Part shown: piece after piece, positions 34,799-43,986 of the stretch
How the letters are laid out: each line of letters begins with the position of its first letter
Numbering within the stretch: position 1 is the stretch's first letter
Assembly (NCBI RefSeq): GCF_001887595.1
Contig: NZ_CP017480.1
Coordinates: 2,880,001-2,944,000 of the forward strand
DNA length: 64,000 nt
Origin: Luteibacter rhizovicinus DSM 16549
GTDB lineage: Bacteria > Pseudomonadota > Gammaproteobacteria > Xanthomonadales > Rhodanobacteraceae
Reading direction: 5' to 3'
Translations under genes and position numbers: made by a program
Notes under the pieces: generated by a model
The model's input: only the letters and a program-made list of their open reading frames with translations
The model's database searches: none
What the model was told of the DNA's origin: nothing

Positions 34799-36508
34799 AT
34801 GCTGAGCATCGATCAGACCCTGGCCGAGCGCATTCCCTGGCTGGACCAGCACCCCCTTCTCCGCAAGCCCCTTGTCGGCATGCTGGAAAAGCTGGCCCAC
34901 GAGACACGTTTCAACAAGACACTCGACCATGCCGGTTCGGCGCTGGGTTTCGACTTCTGCGAACGCACGCTGGACTATCTCGGCGTCAGCTGTCGCATCA
35001 CCGAGCGCGAGCGCGAGAACATTCCCGTCGAGGGACCGCTGCTCGTCGTCGCCAATCATCCACTCGGCATGGTCGACGCGATCGCCCTGCTGCAGATGAT
35101 CGGTACGGTGCGGCGCGACGTGCGCATCCTCGGTAACGATGTCCTCGCGGCCGTGCCGCAACTGGGTCCGCTGCTGTTGCCGGTGGACGTTTTTGGCAAG
35201 GGTGGTGCCTCGAAGATGCGCGGTATTTTCCGCAGCATCGAGGCAGGCGAAGTCCTGGTGATCTTCCCGGCCGGCGAAGTGTCCCGCATGGGCGCGACCG
35301 GCGTGCGCGACAGCAAGTGGTCCGACGGATTCGCCCGCATCGCCATGCGTACGGGCGTGCCCGTGTTGCCCGTGCATATCGCCGCGCGCAATTCGGCCAT
35401 GTTCTACGGCGTGTCCATGCTGGCCAAACCACTCAGCACCGCGATGCTTCCGCGTGAAGCGACCTCGGGCAAGCAACGCGTCGGTTTCCGCATCGGCAAG
35501 CTCGTCGACGCCGAGGAGCTCAAGAAGCTCAGCGGTGGTTCGCCCGAGCAGGCCGCCAAGCTCATGCGTCGCCATGTGTACCGCGTGGGTCGTGGCCGCG
35601 ATCTCGTGTTCGGCGGACAGACGCCGCTGGCGCATCCGGAGCCGATCGAGCGAGTGGTCGCCGAACTGGACAAGGCTGAATTTCTTGCGGATCTGCCGGA
35701 CGGCAAGCGCATCCTGCTCTTGCAGGGGTCGCAAGATAGTGCTGCCTTGCGTGAGATCGGCCGCCTGCGTGAACTTACGTTTCGCCGGGTGGGCGAGGGT
35801 ACCGGCAAGCGCCGTGACCTCGATGCCTACGACCCGTACTACGAGCATCTGGTGCTGTGGGACCCGAAGGCCCTGCGCATCGTCGGTTCGTACCGCTTCG
35901 GTCACGGCGGCCGTCTGATTGCCGAGCGCGGTCTGTCGTCGCTCTACACCTCAAGTCTTTTCGATTACTCCCCCGCGCTCGAATCGCGCCTGTCGCAAGG
36001 TCTCGAAGCGGGTCGTAGTTTCGTCGCACCGGCCTACTGGCGCTCACGGGCGCTCGACCATCTGTGGCAGGGCATCGGCCTCTATCTGCAGCGGCATCCG
36101 GACCTGCACTACGTGTTCGGACCGGTGAGCATGTCGGTCAGCATGCCGCGTGAAGCGCGCGAGTGGATCACGGTCGCGCACCAACATTTCTTTGGCGTTG
36201 AAGGCCTTGCGGCTGCGCGTATTCCCTTCGTCGTGCCTGGTGCCACCAGCGAGGCGATCCGTGCCGAGTTGGCCGGTCTCGATCCGGCGGCCGGCCTGGG
36301 CAAGCTCAAACACCGCCTCGACGCCCTCGGCGTCTCGCTGCCGGTGCTCTACCGTCAATACGTCGATCTGGTCGAGCCTTCGGGCGTCCAATTTCTTGCG
36401 TTTGGCGAGGATCCGGACTTCTCCGGATGCGTAGACGGCCTCGTAATGTTGGATCTGGCTTCCCTGAAACCTGCGAAGCGATCCCGGTATCTCGGTAAAA
36501 ACGCTTAA
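34799..36508 (+). CDS. olsF: Bifunctional ornithine-lipid-type acyltransferase (OlsF-like)
   Basis: 569-residue fusion of two acyltransferases. The N-terminal half is PlsC/hemolysin-like with VANHPLGMVDAI (His87), FGKGGASKMRGIFRSIEAGE and FPAGEVSR. The C-terminal half from about residue 300 is a GNAT/OlsB-like domain (RRVGEGTGKRRDLDAYDPYYEHLVLWD, IVGSYRFG). OlsF proteins with this order N-acylate ornithine to lyso-ornithine lipid (C-terminal OlsB part) and then O-acylate it (N-terminal OlsA part). The ATG at 34799 has GGGAG 8 nt upstream. The product assignment rests on domain order, not on tested activity. Confidence 0.82.
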   Translation: MLSIDQTLAERIPWLDQHPLLRKPLVGMLEKLAHETRFNKTLDHAGSALGFDFCERTLDYLGVSCRITERERENIPVEGPLLVVANHPLGMVDAIALLQMIGTVRRDVRILGNDVLAAVPQLGPLLLPVDVFGKGGASKMRGIFRSIEAGEVLVIFPAGEVSRMGATGVRDSKWSDGFARIAMRTGVPVLPVHIAARNSAMFYGVSMLAKPLSTAMLPREATSGKQRVGFRIGKLVDAEELKKLSGGSPEQAAKLMRRHVYRVGRGRDLVFGGQTPLAHPEPIERVVAELDKAEFLADLPDGKRILLLQGSQDSAALREIGRLRELTFRRVGEGTGKRRDLDAYDPYYEHLVLWDPKALRIVGSYRFGHGGRLIAERGLSSLYTSSLFDYSPALESRLSQGLEAGRSFVAPAYWRSRALDHLWQGIGLYLQRHPDLHYVFGPVSMSVSMPREAREWITVAHQHFFGVEGLAAARIPFVVPGATSEAIRAELAGLDPAAGLGKLKHRLDALGVSLPVLYRQYVDLVEPSGVQFLAFGEDPDFSGCVDGLVMLDLASLKPAKRSRYLGKNA

Positions 36509-36517
36509 AATTCATAG

Positions 36518-36543
36518 AGGTGCGCGGGAAGGGCGCACCTCTA
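36518..36543 (+). other. Hairpin after olsF without T run
   Basis: AGAGGTGCG / CGCACCTCT stem, 9 nt after the stop codon; no poly-T follows. It may still terminate or protect the olsF mRNA. Confidence 0.45.
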
Positions 36544-36774
36544 GGAAAAAGTGGTATTTATCAATGTTACGTGAAAATGTTACGAATCTGTCATAGAATC
36601 CCGTTAAAGTTCGCTTAACAAGTGTCGCCGTCCCGGCGCGTTACGTGACCCGGATCACACCGGCCGACATCAAAAAATTGGGGAAAGCTCAACGACTGTG
36701 TCAACCCGGCCTTGCGGCCAGGTGGCCTTTCGTTCGGCCGAATTTTCGTTGCAAGTCACAGGGCAGACCATTAG

Positions 36775-39700
36775 ATGAATAGTCGTATCCGCGCCAAACT
36801 TCTGCCGCTCGCGATCGCATCGCTGCTCGCGGCACCTGCCTTTGCGCAGGAAACGTCCTCTACGATCAGCGGCCGTGTTCTCGATGCCGCCGGCCAGCCG
36901 GTAGCTAACGCCACCGTGCAGATCGTGCATGAGCCTTCAGGCACGACCAAGGTCGCCACCACCGACGCTAGCGGCCGTTACTCGGCTCAGGGTCTGCGCG
37001 TCGGCGGCCCGTTCGACGTGACTGCGACCAAGGACGGCACGCCGTCGGCGAAGCAGGACAACGTGTATCTCTCGCTTGGCGCCGACACCGCCGTTAACTT
37101 GACCGTGGGTGGCGCTAACGTCGCCGACGCGACCGCACTGACCGGCGTCACCGTGTCCGCCGTCGCCGGCCAGTTCAACTCCGAGAACAAGGGTCTCGCC
37201 ACCAACATCTCGCAGCGCGAGCTGAAGACCGTTCCGACGCCGAGCCGCAATATCGGTGATATCGCGCGCCGCGATCCACGCGTGAATGTCGATCACGGCA
37301 CCGGCGCGATCTCGGCCAACGGCCAGAACACCCGCGCGAACAGCATCAAGGTCGACGGCCTGGGCGTGGGCGACCCGTTCGGCCTGAACTCGACGGGCAT
37401 GCCGACGGTTGGCTCGCCGGTATCGCTCGACACGATCGACCAGTTCAGCATCTCGACCGCCAACTACGACGTCACCTCCGACACCATCGGTGCGGAAATC
37501 AACGCGGTCACCAAGTCGGGCACGAACGATTTCCACGGCTCGGTCTATTACGCGTACAAGAACGCGAACGACATGGTCGGCAAGGCGGGCTGGCTCAACC
37601 AGAACCGCGACTACACCGAGTTCGATCGCAACTGGACGGCCGGTGCGACCTTCGGTGGCCCGATCATCAAGGACAAGCTGTTCTTCTTCGTCGGTTACGA
37701 AAAGGAAGACGTCACAGGCCTCAGCTCGGGTGCCGTCAACGGCCTCGACGCCTCGCTGGTCAACTCGACAACGAACAAGGTGTCGACCAACGACCTGAAT
37801 CGCGCGATTGCCGCCGCGAACGGTCTCGGCCTCGTGCCGGGTACGACGGGCGCCAATGCCGGCACGCTGGAAGACAAGCGCTACATCGGCAAGATCGACT
37901 GGAACATCACCGACGGTCACCGTGCCAACTTCGCTTACTCGCAGACGAAGGAAGGCAAGCCGAACCCGCAGGGTAACGGCACGTCGTCGATCGGCCTGTC
38001 CAGCTACTGGTACAACGTCAACACCAACATCAAGAACTACACGCTGCAGGGCTTCGATGACTGGAGCGACGTGTTCTCGTCGGAAACCAAGATCGGCTAC
38101 AGCGATTACCAGCTCGATCGTTCGGTGACGAACCAGCAGCCGCAGATCACCCTGCGCGTGAACAACGGCCTGGTGACCACCGGTCCGGTGATCAACCTCG
38201 GCGAAGACCAGTTCAGCCATTACAACTCGGCCTCGGTGAAGTCGCTGAACGCGCTCTGGGTCGGCACGCTGTACCTCGGAGACCACACCATCAAGGGTGG
38301 CGTGGAGTGGGAGCGCAATCGCATCTATAACCTGTTCGGCCGTACGGAATTCGGTGCCTATACGTTCAACGGCATCGATAACTTCCAGAAGGGCCTGTAC
38401 ACGAACTATGCGTTGTACCAGCCTGCGCCGGGCTATAGCCTCAACGATATCGCCGCCCAGTGGGAGCTGCGTCGCCACACGTTCTTCCTGCAGGATACGT
38501 GGCAGGTCAACGATAACTTGTCCGTGCAGGCCGGTTTCCGGGTGAATAAGTACCTCACCGACGACAAGCCGCTCTACAACGCGACGTTCCAGCAGAAGTT
38601 CGGCTTCAGCAACGCCAACACGATCAACGGCAGCCAGCTGGTCGAGCCGCGCATGTCGTTCAACTACACCTTCGACAGCGAGTACAAGACCCAGCTGCGC
38701 GGTGGCGTTGGCCTTTTCCAGTCCGATCCGCCGACCGTGTGGATGACGAACCCGTACCAGAACAACGGTATCAACATCGTCACGTACTCCTACGATCGCA
38801 CGACCCCTACGGGCAATATCTGCAAGCTCGGTACGCAGAACGTCGCATGTCCGCAGTTCAACTCGAACCCGCTCGCCCAGAACACGAGCGGCCCGGGTAC
38901 CGTGCCGCAGATGGCTGTCGACACGGTCGACAAGAACTTCCAGCTGCCGAGCGTCTGGAAGTCCTCGATCGCGTTTGACCGCGAATTGCCGTGGGACGGC
39001 ATCATCGCCAGCATCGAGTACCAGCACCTCGACGTGCGCGATGGCATCCTCTATCAGAACCTGAACATTGGTGCTCCCACCGGCCTGCTGCCGGACGGCC
39101 GGTACACTTACTCGGGATGCATTGGTGGTGCCTCACCGCTGGGTGGCCCGACGGGCTTCGCCTGCGGAGCGAATCCGACCGGTAACAACAACGCCACGGC
39201 CAATACCCGTGCTCGTGCCGATGGTCGCTTTGCCCAGGGTGTGACTTACCTGACCAACACCAGCAAGGGCGGTGCCGACTCGGTGACGCTGTCGTTCACC
39301 AAGCCGATGGCCAATGGTTGGTCGTGGAGCATCGCGGCGACCGGCGGTCACTCGACCGAAGTCAATCCGGGCACCTCGAGCCAGGCGACGTCGAACTTCT
39401 CCAACAGTGCCTGGACCAACCCGAACGAAGACAAGGCCTCCACGTCCAACACGAACATCGGCAAGCGCCTCAATGCTTCGCTGACGTGGCAGCACAACTT
39501 CTTCGGCGACTACGCCACCACCATCAGCGCGTTCTACGACGGCCATGACGGCGTGCCGTACAGCTGGATCTTCTCGAACGATGCCAATGGCGACAGCTAC
39601 TCGAAGGACCTTGCGTACATCCCGAACAAGGGCGACGTGATCCTGCGCAACGCTACCGGCGGTGTCGCATCCCAGGCGTTGCAGGACCAGTTCTACAACT

Positions 39701-40113
39701 TCATCCAGAGCGACGACTACCTGCGTAAAAACCAGGGCAAGATCGCCAGGCGCAACGGCGCGCAGTCGGCCTGGGTCAACCAGATCGACCTGAGCCTGAG
39801 CCAGGAAATTCCGGGCATCTTCAAGGGCAACAAGGGCGAGATTCGCCTGGACGTCTACAACTTCCTGAATGTCCTGAAGAAGTCGTGGGGCGAGCAGTAC
39901 TACGTGGGCTTCCCGTATACCCGTAACCTCGCAGCGTTTGGCGGTGTGGACCCGTCCACCGGCAAGTACATCTACCAGCTGCCGACCGATGCGAACGGCA
40001 ACTTCCAGCCGGGCCTGAAGGGCTATTACGACGCCCCGACGGACAACAGTGCAACCAAGGTCAATCCGGTTTCGCGCTGGTCGGCGATGCTGACGGTTCG
40101 CTACACGTTCTAA
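36775..40113 (+). CDS. TonB-dependent receptor, Oar-like with CarboxypepD_reg domain
   Basis: 1112-residue outer-membrane protein. A signal peptide (cleavage near AFA|QE, residue 24) is followed by a carboxypeptidase-regulatory-like Ig domain (about 27-115, ISGRVLDAAGQPVANATVQIVHEPSGT), a plug domain (PTPSRNIGDIARRDPRVNVD, NSIKVDGLGVGDPFGLNSTG) and a long beta-barrel ending in the C-terminal aromatic W-S-A-M-L-T-V-R-Y-T-F. This is the Oar group seen in Myxococcus and expanded in Xanthomonadales. Substrate unknown; peptides or proteins are suggested for some members. A 266-nt leader precedes it and a strong terminator follows. Confidence 0.93.
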   Translation: MNSRIRAKLLPLAIASLLAAPAFAQETSSTISGRVLDAAGQPVANATVQIVHEPSGTTKVATTDASGRYSAQGLRVGGPFDVTATKDGTPSAKQDNVYLSLGADTAVNLTVGGANVADATALTGVTVSAVAGQFNSENKGLATNISQRELKTVPTPSRNIGDIARRDPRVNVDHGTGAISANGQNTRANSIKVDGLGVGDPFGLNSTGMPTVGSPVSLDTIDQFSISTANYDVTSDTIGAEINAVTKSGTNDFHGSVYYAYKNANDMVGKAGWLNQNRDYTEFDRNWTAGATFGGPIIKDKLFFFVGYEKEDVTGLSSGAVNGLDASLVNSTTNKVSTNDLNRAIAAANGLGLVPGTTGANAGTLEDKRYIGKIDWNITDGHRANFAYSQTKEGKPNPQGNGTSSIGLSSYWYNVNTNIKNYTLQGFDDWSDVFSSETKIGYSDYQLDRSVTNQQPQITLRVNNGLVTTGPVINLGEDQFSHYNSASVKSLNALWVGTLYLGDHTIKGGVEWERNRIYNLFGRTEFGAYTFNGIDNFQKGLYTNYALYQPAPGYSLNDIAAQWELRRHTFFLQDTWQVNDNLSVQAGFRVNKYLTDDKPLYNATFQQKFGFSNANTINGSQLVEPRMSFNYTFDSEYKTQLRGGVGLFQSDPPTVWMTNPYQNNGINIVTYSYDRTTPTGNICKLGTQNVACPQFNSNPLAQNTSGPGTVPQMAVDTVDKNFQLPSVWKSSIAFDRELPWDGIIASIEYQHLDVRDGILYQNLNIGAPTGLLPDGRYTYSGCIGGASPLGGPTGFACGANPTGNNNATANTRARADGRFAQGVTYLTNTSKGGADSVTLSFTKPMANGWSWSIAATGGHSTEVNPGTSSQATSNFSNSAWTNPNEDKASTSNTNIGKRLNASLTWQHNFFGDYATTISAFYDGHDGVPYSWIFSNDANGDSYSKDLAYIPNKGDVILRNATGGVASQALQDQFYNFIQSDDYLRKNQGKIARRNGAQSAWVNQIDLSLSQEIPGIFKGNKGEIRLDVYNFLNVLKKSWGEQYYVGFPYTRNLAAFGGVDPSTGKYIYQLPTDANGNFQPGLKGYYDAPTDNSATKVNPVSRWSAMLTVRYTF

Positions 40114-40138
40114 GCGAGGCACCCCTTCGCGGAAACAC

Positions 40139-40169
40139 AAGGCCGGCCCCGCAAGGGGCCGGCCTTTTT
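40139..40169 (+). terminator. Intrinsic terminator after the Oar-like receptor
   Basis: GGCCGGCCCC-GCAA-GGGGCCGGCC perfect 10-bp stem followed by five T. Confidence 0.93.
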
Positions 40170-40286
40170 CATGCGCAGATGCCCCACTCTTGACCCCCGC
40201 GCCCGCCACGCGTGATCCTAGGCGGTCCGCTCCCGATCCGGAGCGGGGTTCGCCGCTAATTCGCGGTCAGAAGGACGAGTCACACC

Positions 40287-41684
40287 ATGAATGCCAATCA
40301 GTTCGGGGAGCCGGTATCCGGCAAGACGGTCAGTGCCCGCGTTTCGCCGGCCGGCGGCCTCGATATCCTTTCCCGCAACGAGGTCGCGCGCCTGCGCGAT
40401 GCCAGCGGGTCCGGGTTGCACCAGCTGCTGCGCGGTTGCGCGCTGGCGGTACTGACATCGGGCAACCTTTCGGACGATCCCGGCACCATGTTCGGGAAGT
40501 ATCCGGACTTCGACATCCAGGTGCTGCAGGAAGACCGCGGCATCAAGATCGAGCTGAAGAATGCGCCGGAACAGGCCTTCGTCGATGGCCGCATCATTCG
40601 CGGTATCAACGAGCTGCTGGTCGCCGTCGTGCGCGACATCGTCTACGTGTCGACGCAGCTGGAAGCGGGCGCGTTCGATCTGGACGACAGCGTGGGCATC
40701 ACGCATGCCGTGTTCGAGATCCTGCGCAACTCGCGCATCCTGCGTCCGCAGATCGATCCCAACCTGGTGGTCTGCTGGGGCGGCCATTCGATCTCGCGCG
40801 ACGAATATGAATACACCAAGCGGGTGGGTTACCAGCTCGGCCTGCGTGCCATGGATATCTGCACGGGTTGCGGTCCGGGTGCGATGAAGGGCCCGATGAA
40901 GGGCGCGACCATCGCCCACGCCAAGCAGCGTCGCAAGGGTAACCGTTACATCGGCGTAACCGAGCCGGGGATCATCGCCGCGGAGTCGCCGAACCCGATC
41001 GTGAACAACCTGGTGATCATGCCGGACATCGAGAAGCGTCTCGAGGCCTTCGTGCGTCTCGGTCACGGCATCATCGTGTTCCCGGGCGGCGTCGGCACGG
41101 CGGAAGAAATCCTCTACATGCTCGGCATCCTGTTGCTGCCGAAAAACAAGGGTATTCCGTTCCCGCTGATCTTCACCGGCCCGAAGAACTCGGCCTCGTA
41201 TTTCGAGCAGATCGATCGCTTCCTGCGACTGGCGCTCGGCGACGAGATTGCCACGCATTACAAGATCATCATCGACGATCCGGCTGCCGTGGCGCATGCC
41301 ATGGTCACGGGCATCGACAAGGTGCGTAACCATCGTCTCGACAACAAGGACGCGTTTTTCTTCAACTGGGCGCTGGATATCCCGCTGCCGTTCCAGCAGC
41401 CGTTCCGGCCCACCCACGAGGCGATGGCGGGCCTTGCCCTGCATCGTGACCGACCGCGCCACGAGCTCGCCGCCGACCTGCGTCGTGCGTTCTCGGGCAT
41501 CGTTGCCGGTAACGTCAAGGAAGAGGGCGTGCGCGCCATCGAGCAGTTCGGCCCGTTCGTCATCGACGGCGAGCCGGAGATCATGCGTGCGCTGGACGAC
41601 CTGTTGAAGGCCTTCGTCGAACAGCATCGCATGAAGCTTCCCGGTGGCACGGCTTACGAGCCGTGCTACGTCGTGCGTACGTAA
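40287..41684 (+). CDS. ppnN: Nucleotide 5'-monophosphate nucleosidase PpnN (LOG family)
   Basis: 465-residue PpnN/YgdH. The central LOG (lonely guy, TIGR00725-like) domain holds the signature P-G-G-V-G-T-A-E-E. It is flanked by an N-terminal DUF4478-like domain and a C-terminal DUF3412-like domain, the full-length architecture of E. coli PpnN, which hydrolyses purine and pyrimidine nucleotide monophosphates and is stimulated by (p)ppGpp. A long GC hairpin follows the gene. Confidence 0.93.
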   Translation: MNANQFGEPVSGKTVSARVSPAGGLDILSRNEVARLRDASGSGLHQLLRGCALAVLTSGNLSDDPGTMFGKYPDFDIQVLQEDRGIKIELKNAPEQAFVDGRIIRGINELLVAVVRDIVYVSTQLEAGAFDLDDSVGITHAVFEILRNSRILRPQIDPNLVVCWGGHSISRDEYEYTKRVGYQLGLRAMDICTGCGPGAMKGPMKGATIAHAKQRRKGNRYIGVTEPGIIAAESPNPIVNNLVIMPDIEKRLEAFVRLGHGIIVFPGGVGTAEEILYMLGILLLPKNKGIPFPLIFTGPKNSASYFEQIDRFLRLALGDEIATHYKIIIDDPAAVAHAMVTGIDKVRNHRLDNKDAFFFNWALDIPLPFQQPFRPTHEAMAGLALHRDRPRHELAADLRRAFSGIVAGNVKEEGVRAIEQFGPFVIDGEPEIMRALDDLLKAFVEQHRMKLPGGTAYEPCYVVRT

Positions 41685-41693
41685 AACTACCTA

Positions 41694-41720
41694 GCGGCGC
41701 CGCGTTTCGCGCGGCGCCGC
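41694..41720 (+). terminator. GC-rich hairpin after ppnN, probable terminator
   Basis: GCGGCGCCGCG / CGCGGCGCCGC perfect 11-bp stem with TTTCG loop, followed only by CTTTCC. The T run is weak. Confidence 0.6.
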
Positions 41721-41824
41721 CTTTCCAATTTCTGAACGGAACGCTTCAGCGCGTCCCACGCATCACACGTCCTAGACGACCCCCTGCGCAACGATGCACT
41801 CCGAGTTCACTGCCGGAGATACCC

Positions 41825-41980
41825 ATGCTCGTTACCATCCTGCTCGTCATCCTCATCCTCGCCCTCGTCGGCGGCCTTCCCACCTGGGGCTACTCGCGCT
41901 CGTGGGGTTATGGTCCGAGCGGTGGTATCGGCGTTATCCTCGCCATCATCCTGATCTGCTGGTTGCTCGGCGTCTTCTGA
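41825..41980 (+). CDS. DUF3309 family small membrane protein
   Basis: 51-residue hydrophobic protein with two helices flanking a W-G-Y-S-R-S-W-G-Y-G-P-S-G-G turn, the conserved core of DUF3309. GGAG lies 8 nt before ATG 41825. Members are small and common in proteobacteria; function unknown. The frame extends upstream but only this start gives the family length. Confidence 0.85.
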   Translation: MLVTILLVILILALVGGLPTWGYSRSWGYGPSGGIGVILAIILICWLLGVF

Positions 41981-42027
41981 CTTCGTGGCGTCGGGGTGGC
42001 CACGCCCCGACGCCACTGGAGGACGCC

Positions 42028-42162
42028 ATGACCCGACCGCATCGTCCCGTGCCCGACACGGACAAGACGCCTCCCGGCACCTCGCCGCCGCCCTACGACC
42101 ACGAGCCCGTCGAACGTCCCGGGCCCGATCCCGACACCGACGGCGAACCCCTGGACACCTGA
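42028..42162 (+). CDS. Small Pro/Asp-rich hypothetical protein
   Basis: 44-codon ORF with a canonical GGAGG 5 nt before ATG 42028. The product is rich in Pro, Asp and Thr (MTRPHRPVPDTDKTPPGTSP...) and probably disordered. Its stop overlaps the next ATG by one nucleotide (TGATG), which supports real translation coupled to the glycosylase gene. No family was recognised. Confidence 0.65.
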   Translation: MTRPHRPVPDTDKTPPGTSPPPYDHEPVERPGPDPDTDGEPLDT

Positions 42163-42767
42163 TGGCGCCCCGTCGACCTCGCTGGCCGGGCGACATCCTG
42201 CCGCGATCGTTCTACCGACGTGATGCCCGTGAGGTTGCCCAGGCCCTGCTCAACAAGGTCCTCGCCTGCGCCGACGGGCGAGCGGGGCGGATCGTCGAAG
42301 TCGAGGCGTATCTCGGTGCCATCGACCCGGCCGCGCACACGTTCCGCGGCAAGACGGCACGCAACGCGGTAATGTTCGGCCCGCCGGGCCACATGTATGT
42401 CTACTTCACCTACGGGATACACTGGTGCGCCAACACCGTTTGCGGTGACGTAGGCGAGGGTTCCGGGGTACTCATCCGGGCGCTCGAGCCCATCGCCGGC
42501 ATCGACCGCATGCGCGAAGCGCGGCCGAAAGTGAAGCATGAGCGTGAGCTATGCAGTGGGCCGGCGCGGCTGGCGCAGGCCATGGGCATCACCGGTGAGC
42601 AGAACGGTATCGATCTGGTGCGCGCACGCGAGGATTACGCCATCGTCGACGATGGCACGCCATCTCCCGAGAACGTGCCCGGCTCGGCCCGCATCGGCAT
42701 TCGTCAGGGAACGGATCTGCTCTGGCGCTGGCTGGTGGCGGGGAACCCCCACGTCTCCAGACCCTGA
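42162..42767 (+). CDS. 3-methyladenine DNA glycosylase (AAG/Mpg family)
   Basis: 201-residue DNA glycosylase of the AAG family, which removes alkylated purines. Family motifs: I-V-E-V-E-A-Y-L-G (catalytic Glu), D-x-A-A-H-T-F-R-G-K-T-x-R-N, M-F-G-P-P-G-H-M-Y-V-Y-F-T-Y-G-I-H-W-C-A-N, and P-A-R-L-A-Q-A-M-G-I. Starts inside the stop of the small upstream gene. Confidence 0.93.
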   Translation: MAPRRPRWPGDILPRSFYRRDAREVAQALLNKVLACADGRAGRIVEVEAYLGAIDPAAHTFRGKTARNAVMFGPPGHMYVYFTYGIHWCANTVCGDVGEGSGVLIRALEPIAGIDRMREARPKVKHERELCSGPARLAQAMGITGEQNGIDLVRAREDYAIVDDGTPSPENVPGSARIGIRQGTDLLWRWLVAGNPHVSRP

Positions 42768-42853
42768 ACGGACGTGCAAGAACCGCCGTCCGGCCCTTGG
42801 CTTCGCTCGCCGCCAGAGCTAGCCTGCGCGAAGACATCGACAGGGAGTTCCGT

Positions 42854-43126
42854 ATGAAGCGCATTGCCGCCACCTTTTTTGCCACCGTCCTATCGTGCGG
42901 CGTCGCCGCCGCCGACACCTTTCGCGTCGGTTCGCAGGTTGTCACCACGGGGGATAGCGAGGGGCGTCTCCGCGAAATCGCGGGCAAGCCGGATCGCGAG
43001 ACGCCGATCGAGTCCCGTAACGGTGGTCTTGAGGGCTATCGCCTGGAGTACTTCCAGAAGGGCAAGTCGGTGCAGGTCGAAGTGGTCAACGGGCGCGTTC
43101 GCTCGATCACGCAGATCGACAGCTGA
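42854..43126 (+). CDS. DUF2845-like periplasmic protein
   Basis: 90-residue exported protein. The signal peptide ends near VAAA|DTF. The mature part F-R-V-G-S-Q-V-V-T-T-G-D-S-E-G-R-L-R-E-I-A-G-K-P-D has the repeated pattern of DUF2845. AGGGAG lies 6 nt before ATG 42854. Function unknown. Confidence 0.8.
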   Translation: MKRIAATFFATVLSCGVAAADTFRVGSQVVTTGDSEGRLREIAGKPDRETPIESRNGGLEGYRLEYFQKGKSVQVEVVNGRVRSITQIDS

Positions 43127-43140
43127 CGCCGTGACCGACG

Positions 43141-43174
43141 GTGGGGTGATCGCCGAGAACGGCGATCACCCCAC
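43141..43174. other. Perfect 15-bp inverted repeat between convergent genes
   Basis: GTGGGGTGATCGCCG, AGAA loop (AGAA at 43156-43159), then the exact complement to 43174. There is no T run on either side. It lies between the DUF2845-like gene and the convergent ORF at 43182, so it may act as a two-way terminator-like structure. Confidence 0.7.
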
Positions 43175-43181
43175 GACAAGA

Positions 43182-43427
43182 TCAGCTTGCGGTTTTCTTC
43201 GGCCCCTTGAGGGGCGTGCTGCGCGGCGTCTCCGGAAGGGGCTCGCGGCGATTGTGCGAATAGACATAGGAAATGAACGCGGCGGACGAACGATCCGGCG
43301 GCGGCGTGTCCACGGACGGTGTGACGGGTTTCTTCGGGGCATGACGATCGTCTGAGTTAGGCGGGACGAGCCCCGACCGCTGAGCCGGGGGTGGATCCGG
43401 CAAAACGAAGCCCGGGTGGTCCAACAT
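43182..43427 (-). CDS. Small Pro-rich hypothetical protein
   Basis: 81-codon ORF (MLDHPGFVLPDPPPAQRSG...), rich in Pro, Ser and Arg. It occupies an otherwise empty convergent interval and has no obvious membrane segment. The Shine-Dalgarno sequence is weak (GAAAG). No family recognised; coding status is uncertain. Confidence 0.45.
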   Translation of the reverse strand: MLDHPGFVLPDPPPAQRSGLVPPNSDDRHAPKKPVTPSVDTPPPDRSSAAFISYVYSHNRREPLPETPRSTPLKGPKKTAS

Positions 43428-43537
43428 GCGCTTTCAGTTGTTAGTTGGGTGTAACGTGGCGGGTCTGGCCGCACGATAGCCATAACACCGACGTAACCCG
43501 CCACGTGTCACACGTGGACTGACAGCGAGGGCACGTC

Positions 43538-43720
43538 ATGGATTCACAGAAACAGGTCGTCGGCCCGGCCGACGCCACCAGGATCGACCTTGAGCTGCGA
43601 ACCGATATGAACTACTGGACGCGCGTGCTCGGTGTGTCCGAGACGTCCCTGCGTGACGCCGTGCTTCGTGTGGGTGTGCAGTCGTCCGACGTCCGTGCCG
43701 AACTGCGACGTCGTCGCTGA
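43538..43720 (+). CDS. DUF3606 family small protein
   Basis: 60-residue protein with the DUF3606 core R-I-D-L-E-L-R-T-D-M-N-Y-W-T-R-V-L-G-V-S-E near its middle and a helical basic C-terminus. DUF3606 members are small proteins of unknown function that resemble stress-related or DNA-binding helical bundles. The stop overlaps the next ATG by one nucleotide. Confidence 0.85.
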   Translation: MDSQKQVVGPADATRIDLELRTDMNYWTRVLGVSETSLRDAVLRVGVQSSDVRAELRRRR

Positions 43721-43944
43721 TGGACGGTGTCGTTCGCCCCTTGCGCGTGTTCGTTTTCTATCCGTCGATGAATCTTCGTACGTGGACGGTGTTGTTGCCT
43801 GGCGCAACCAAACACGTGTTCCAGACCGAAGGCACGGCCATCGAGTTCGCACTGACGCGCGCCTCGGCCATGAAGGGCAAGGGCCGTGCTGTCGAAGTGC
43901 TGCGCGAGCGGGTGTCCGGCGGCTGGGTGCTCGTGCCGTTCTGA
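43720..43944 (+). CDS. Hypothetical protein coupled to DUF3606 gene
   Basis: 74-residue protein starting in the stop of the DUF3606 gene (TGATG), hence probably co-translated. It has a predicted beta-alpha pattern (VFVFYPSMNLRTWTVLLPGATKHVFQTEG, AIEFALTRASAMKGKGRAVEVLRERV) with a C-terminal W-V-L-V-P-F. No family recognised. Confidence 0.6.
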   Translation: MDGVVRPLRVFVFYPSMNLRTWTVLLPGATKHVFQTEGTAIEFALTRASAMKGKGRAVEVLRERVSGGWVLVPF

Positions 43945-43986
43945 CAAAGAAAAAGGCCGCGCATCACTGCACGGCCTTTCAAAACC

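Noticed and set aside
36937..39027. 696-codon minus-strand ORF antisense to the Oar-like receptor
   Set aside because: Shadow frame; the receptor has signal peptide, plug and C-terminal aromatic residue on the other strand.
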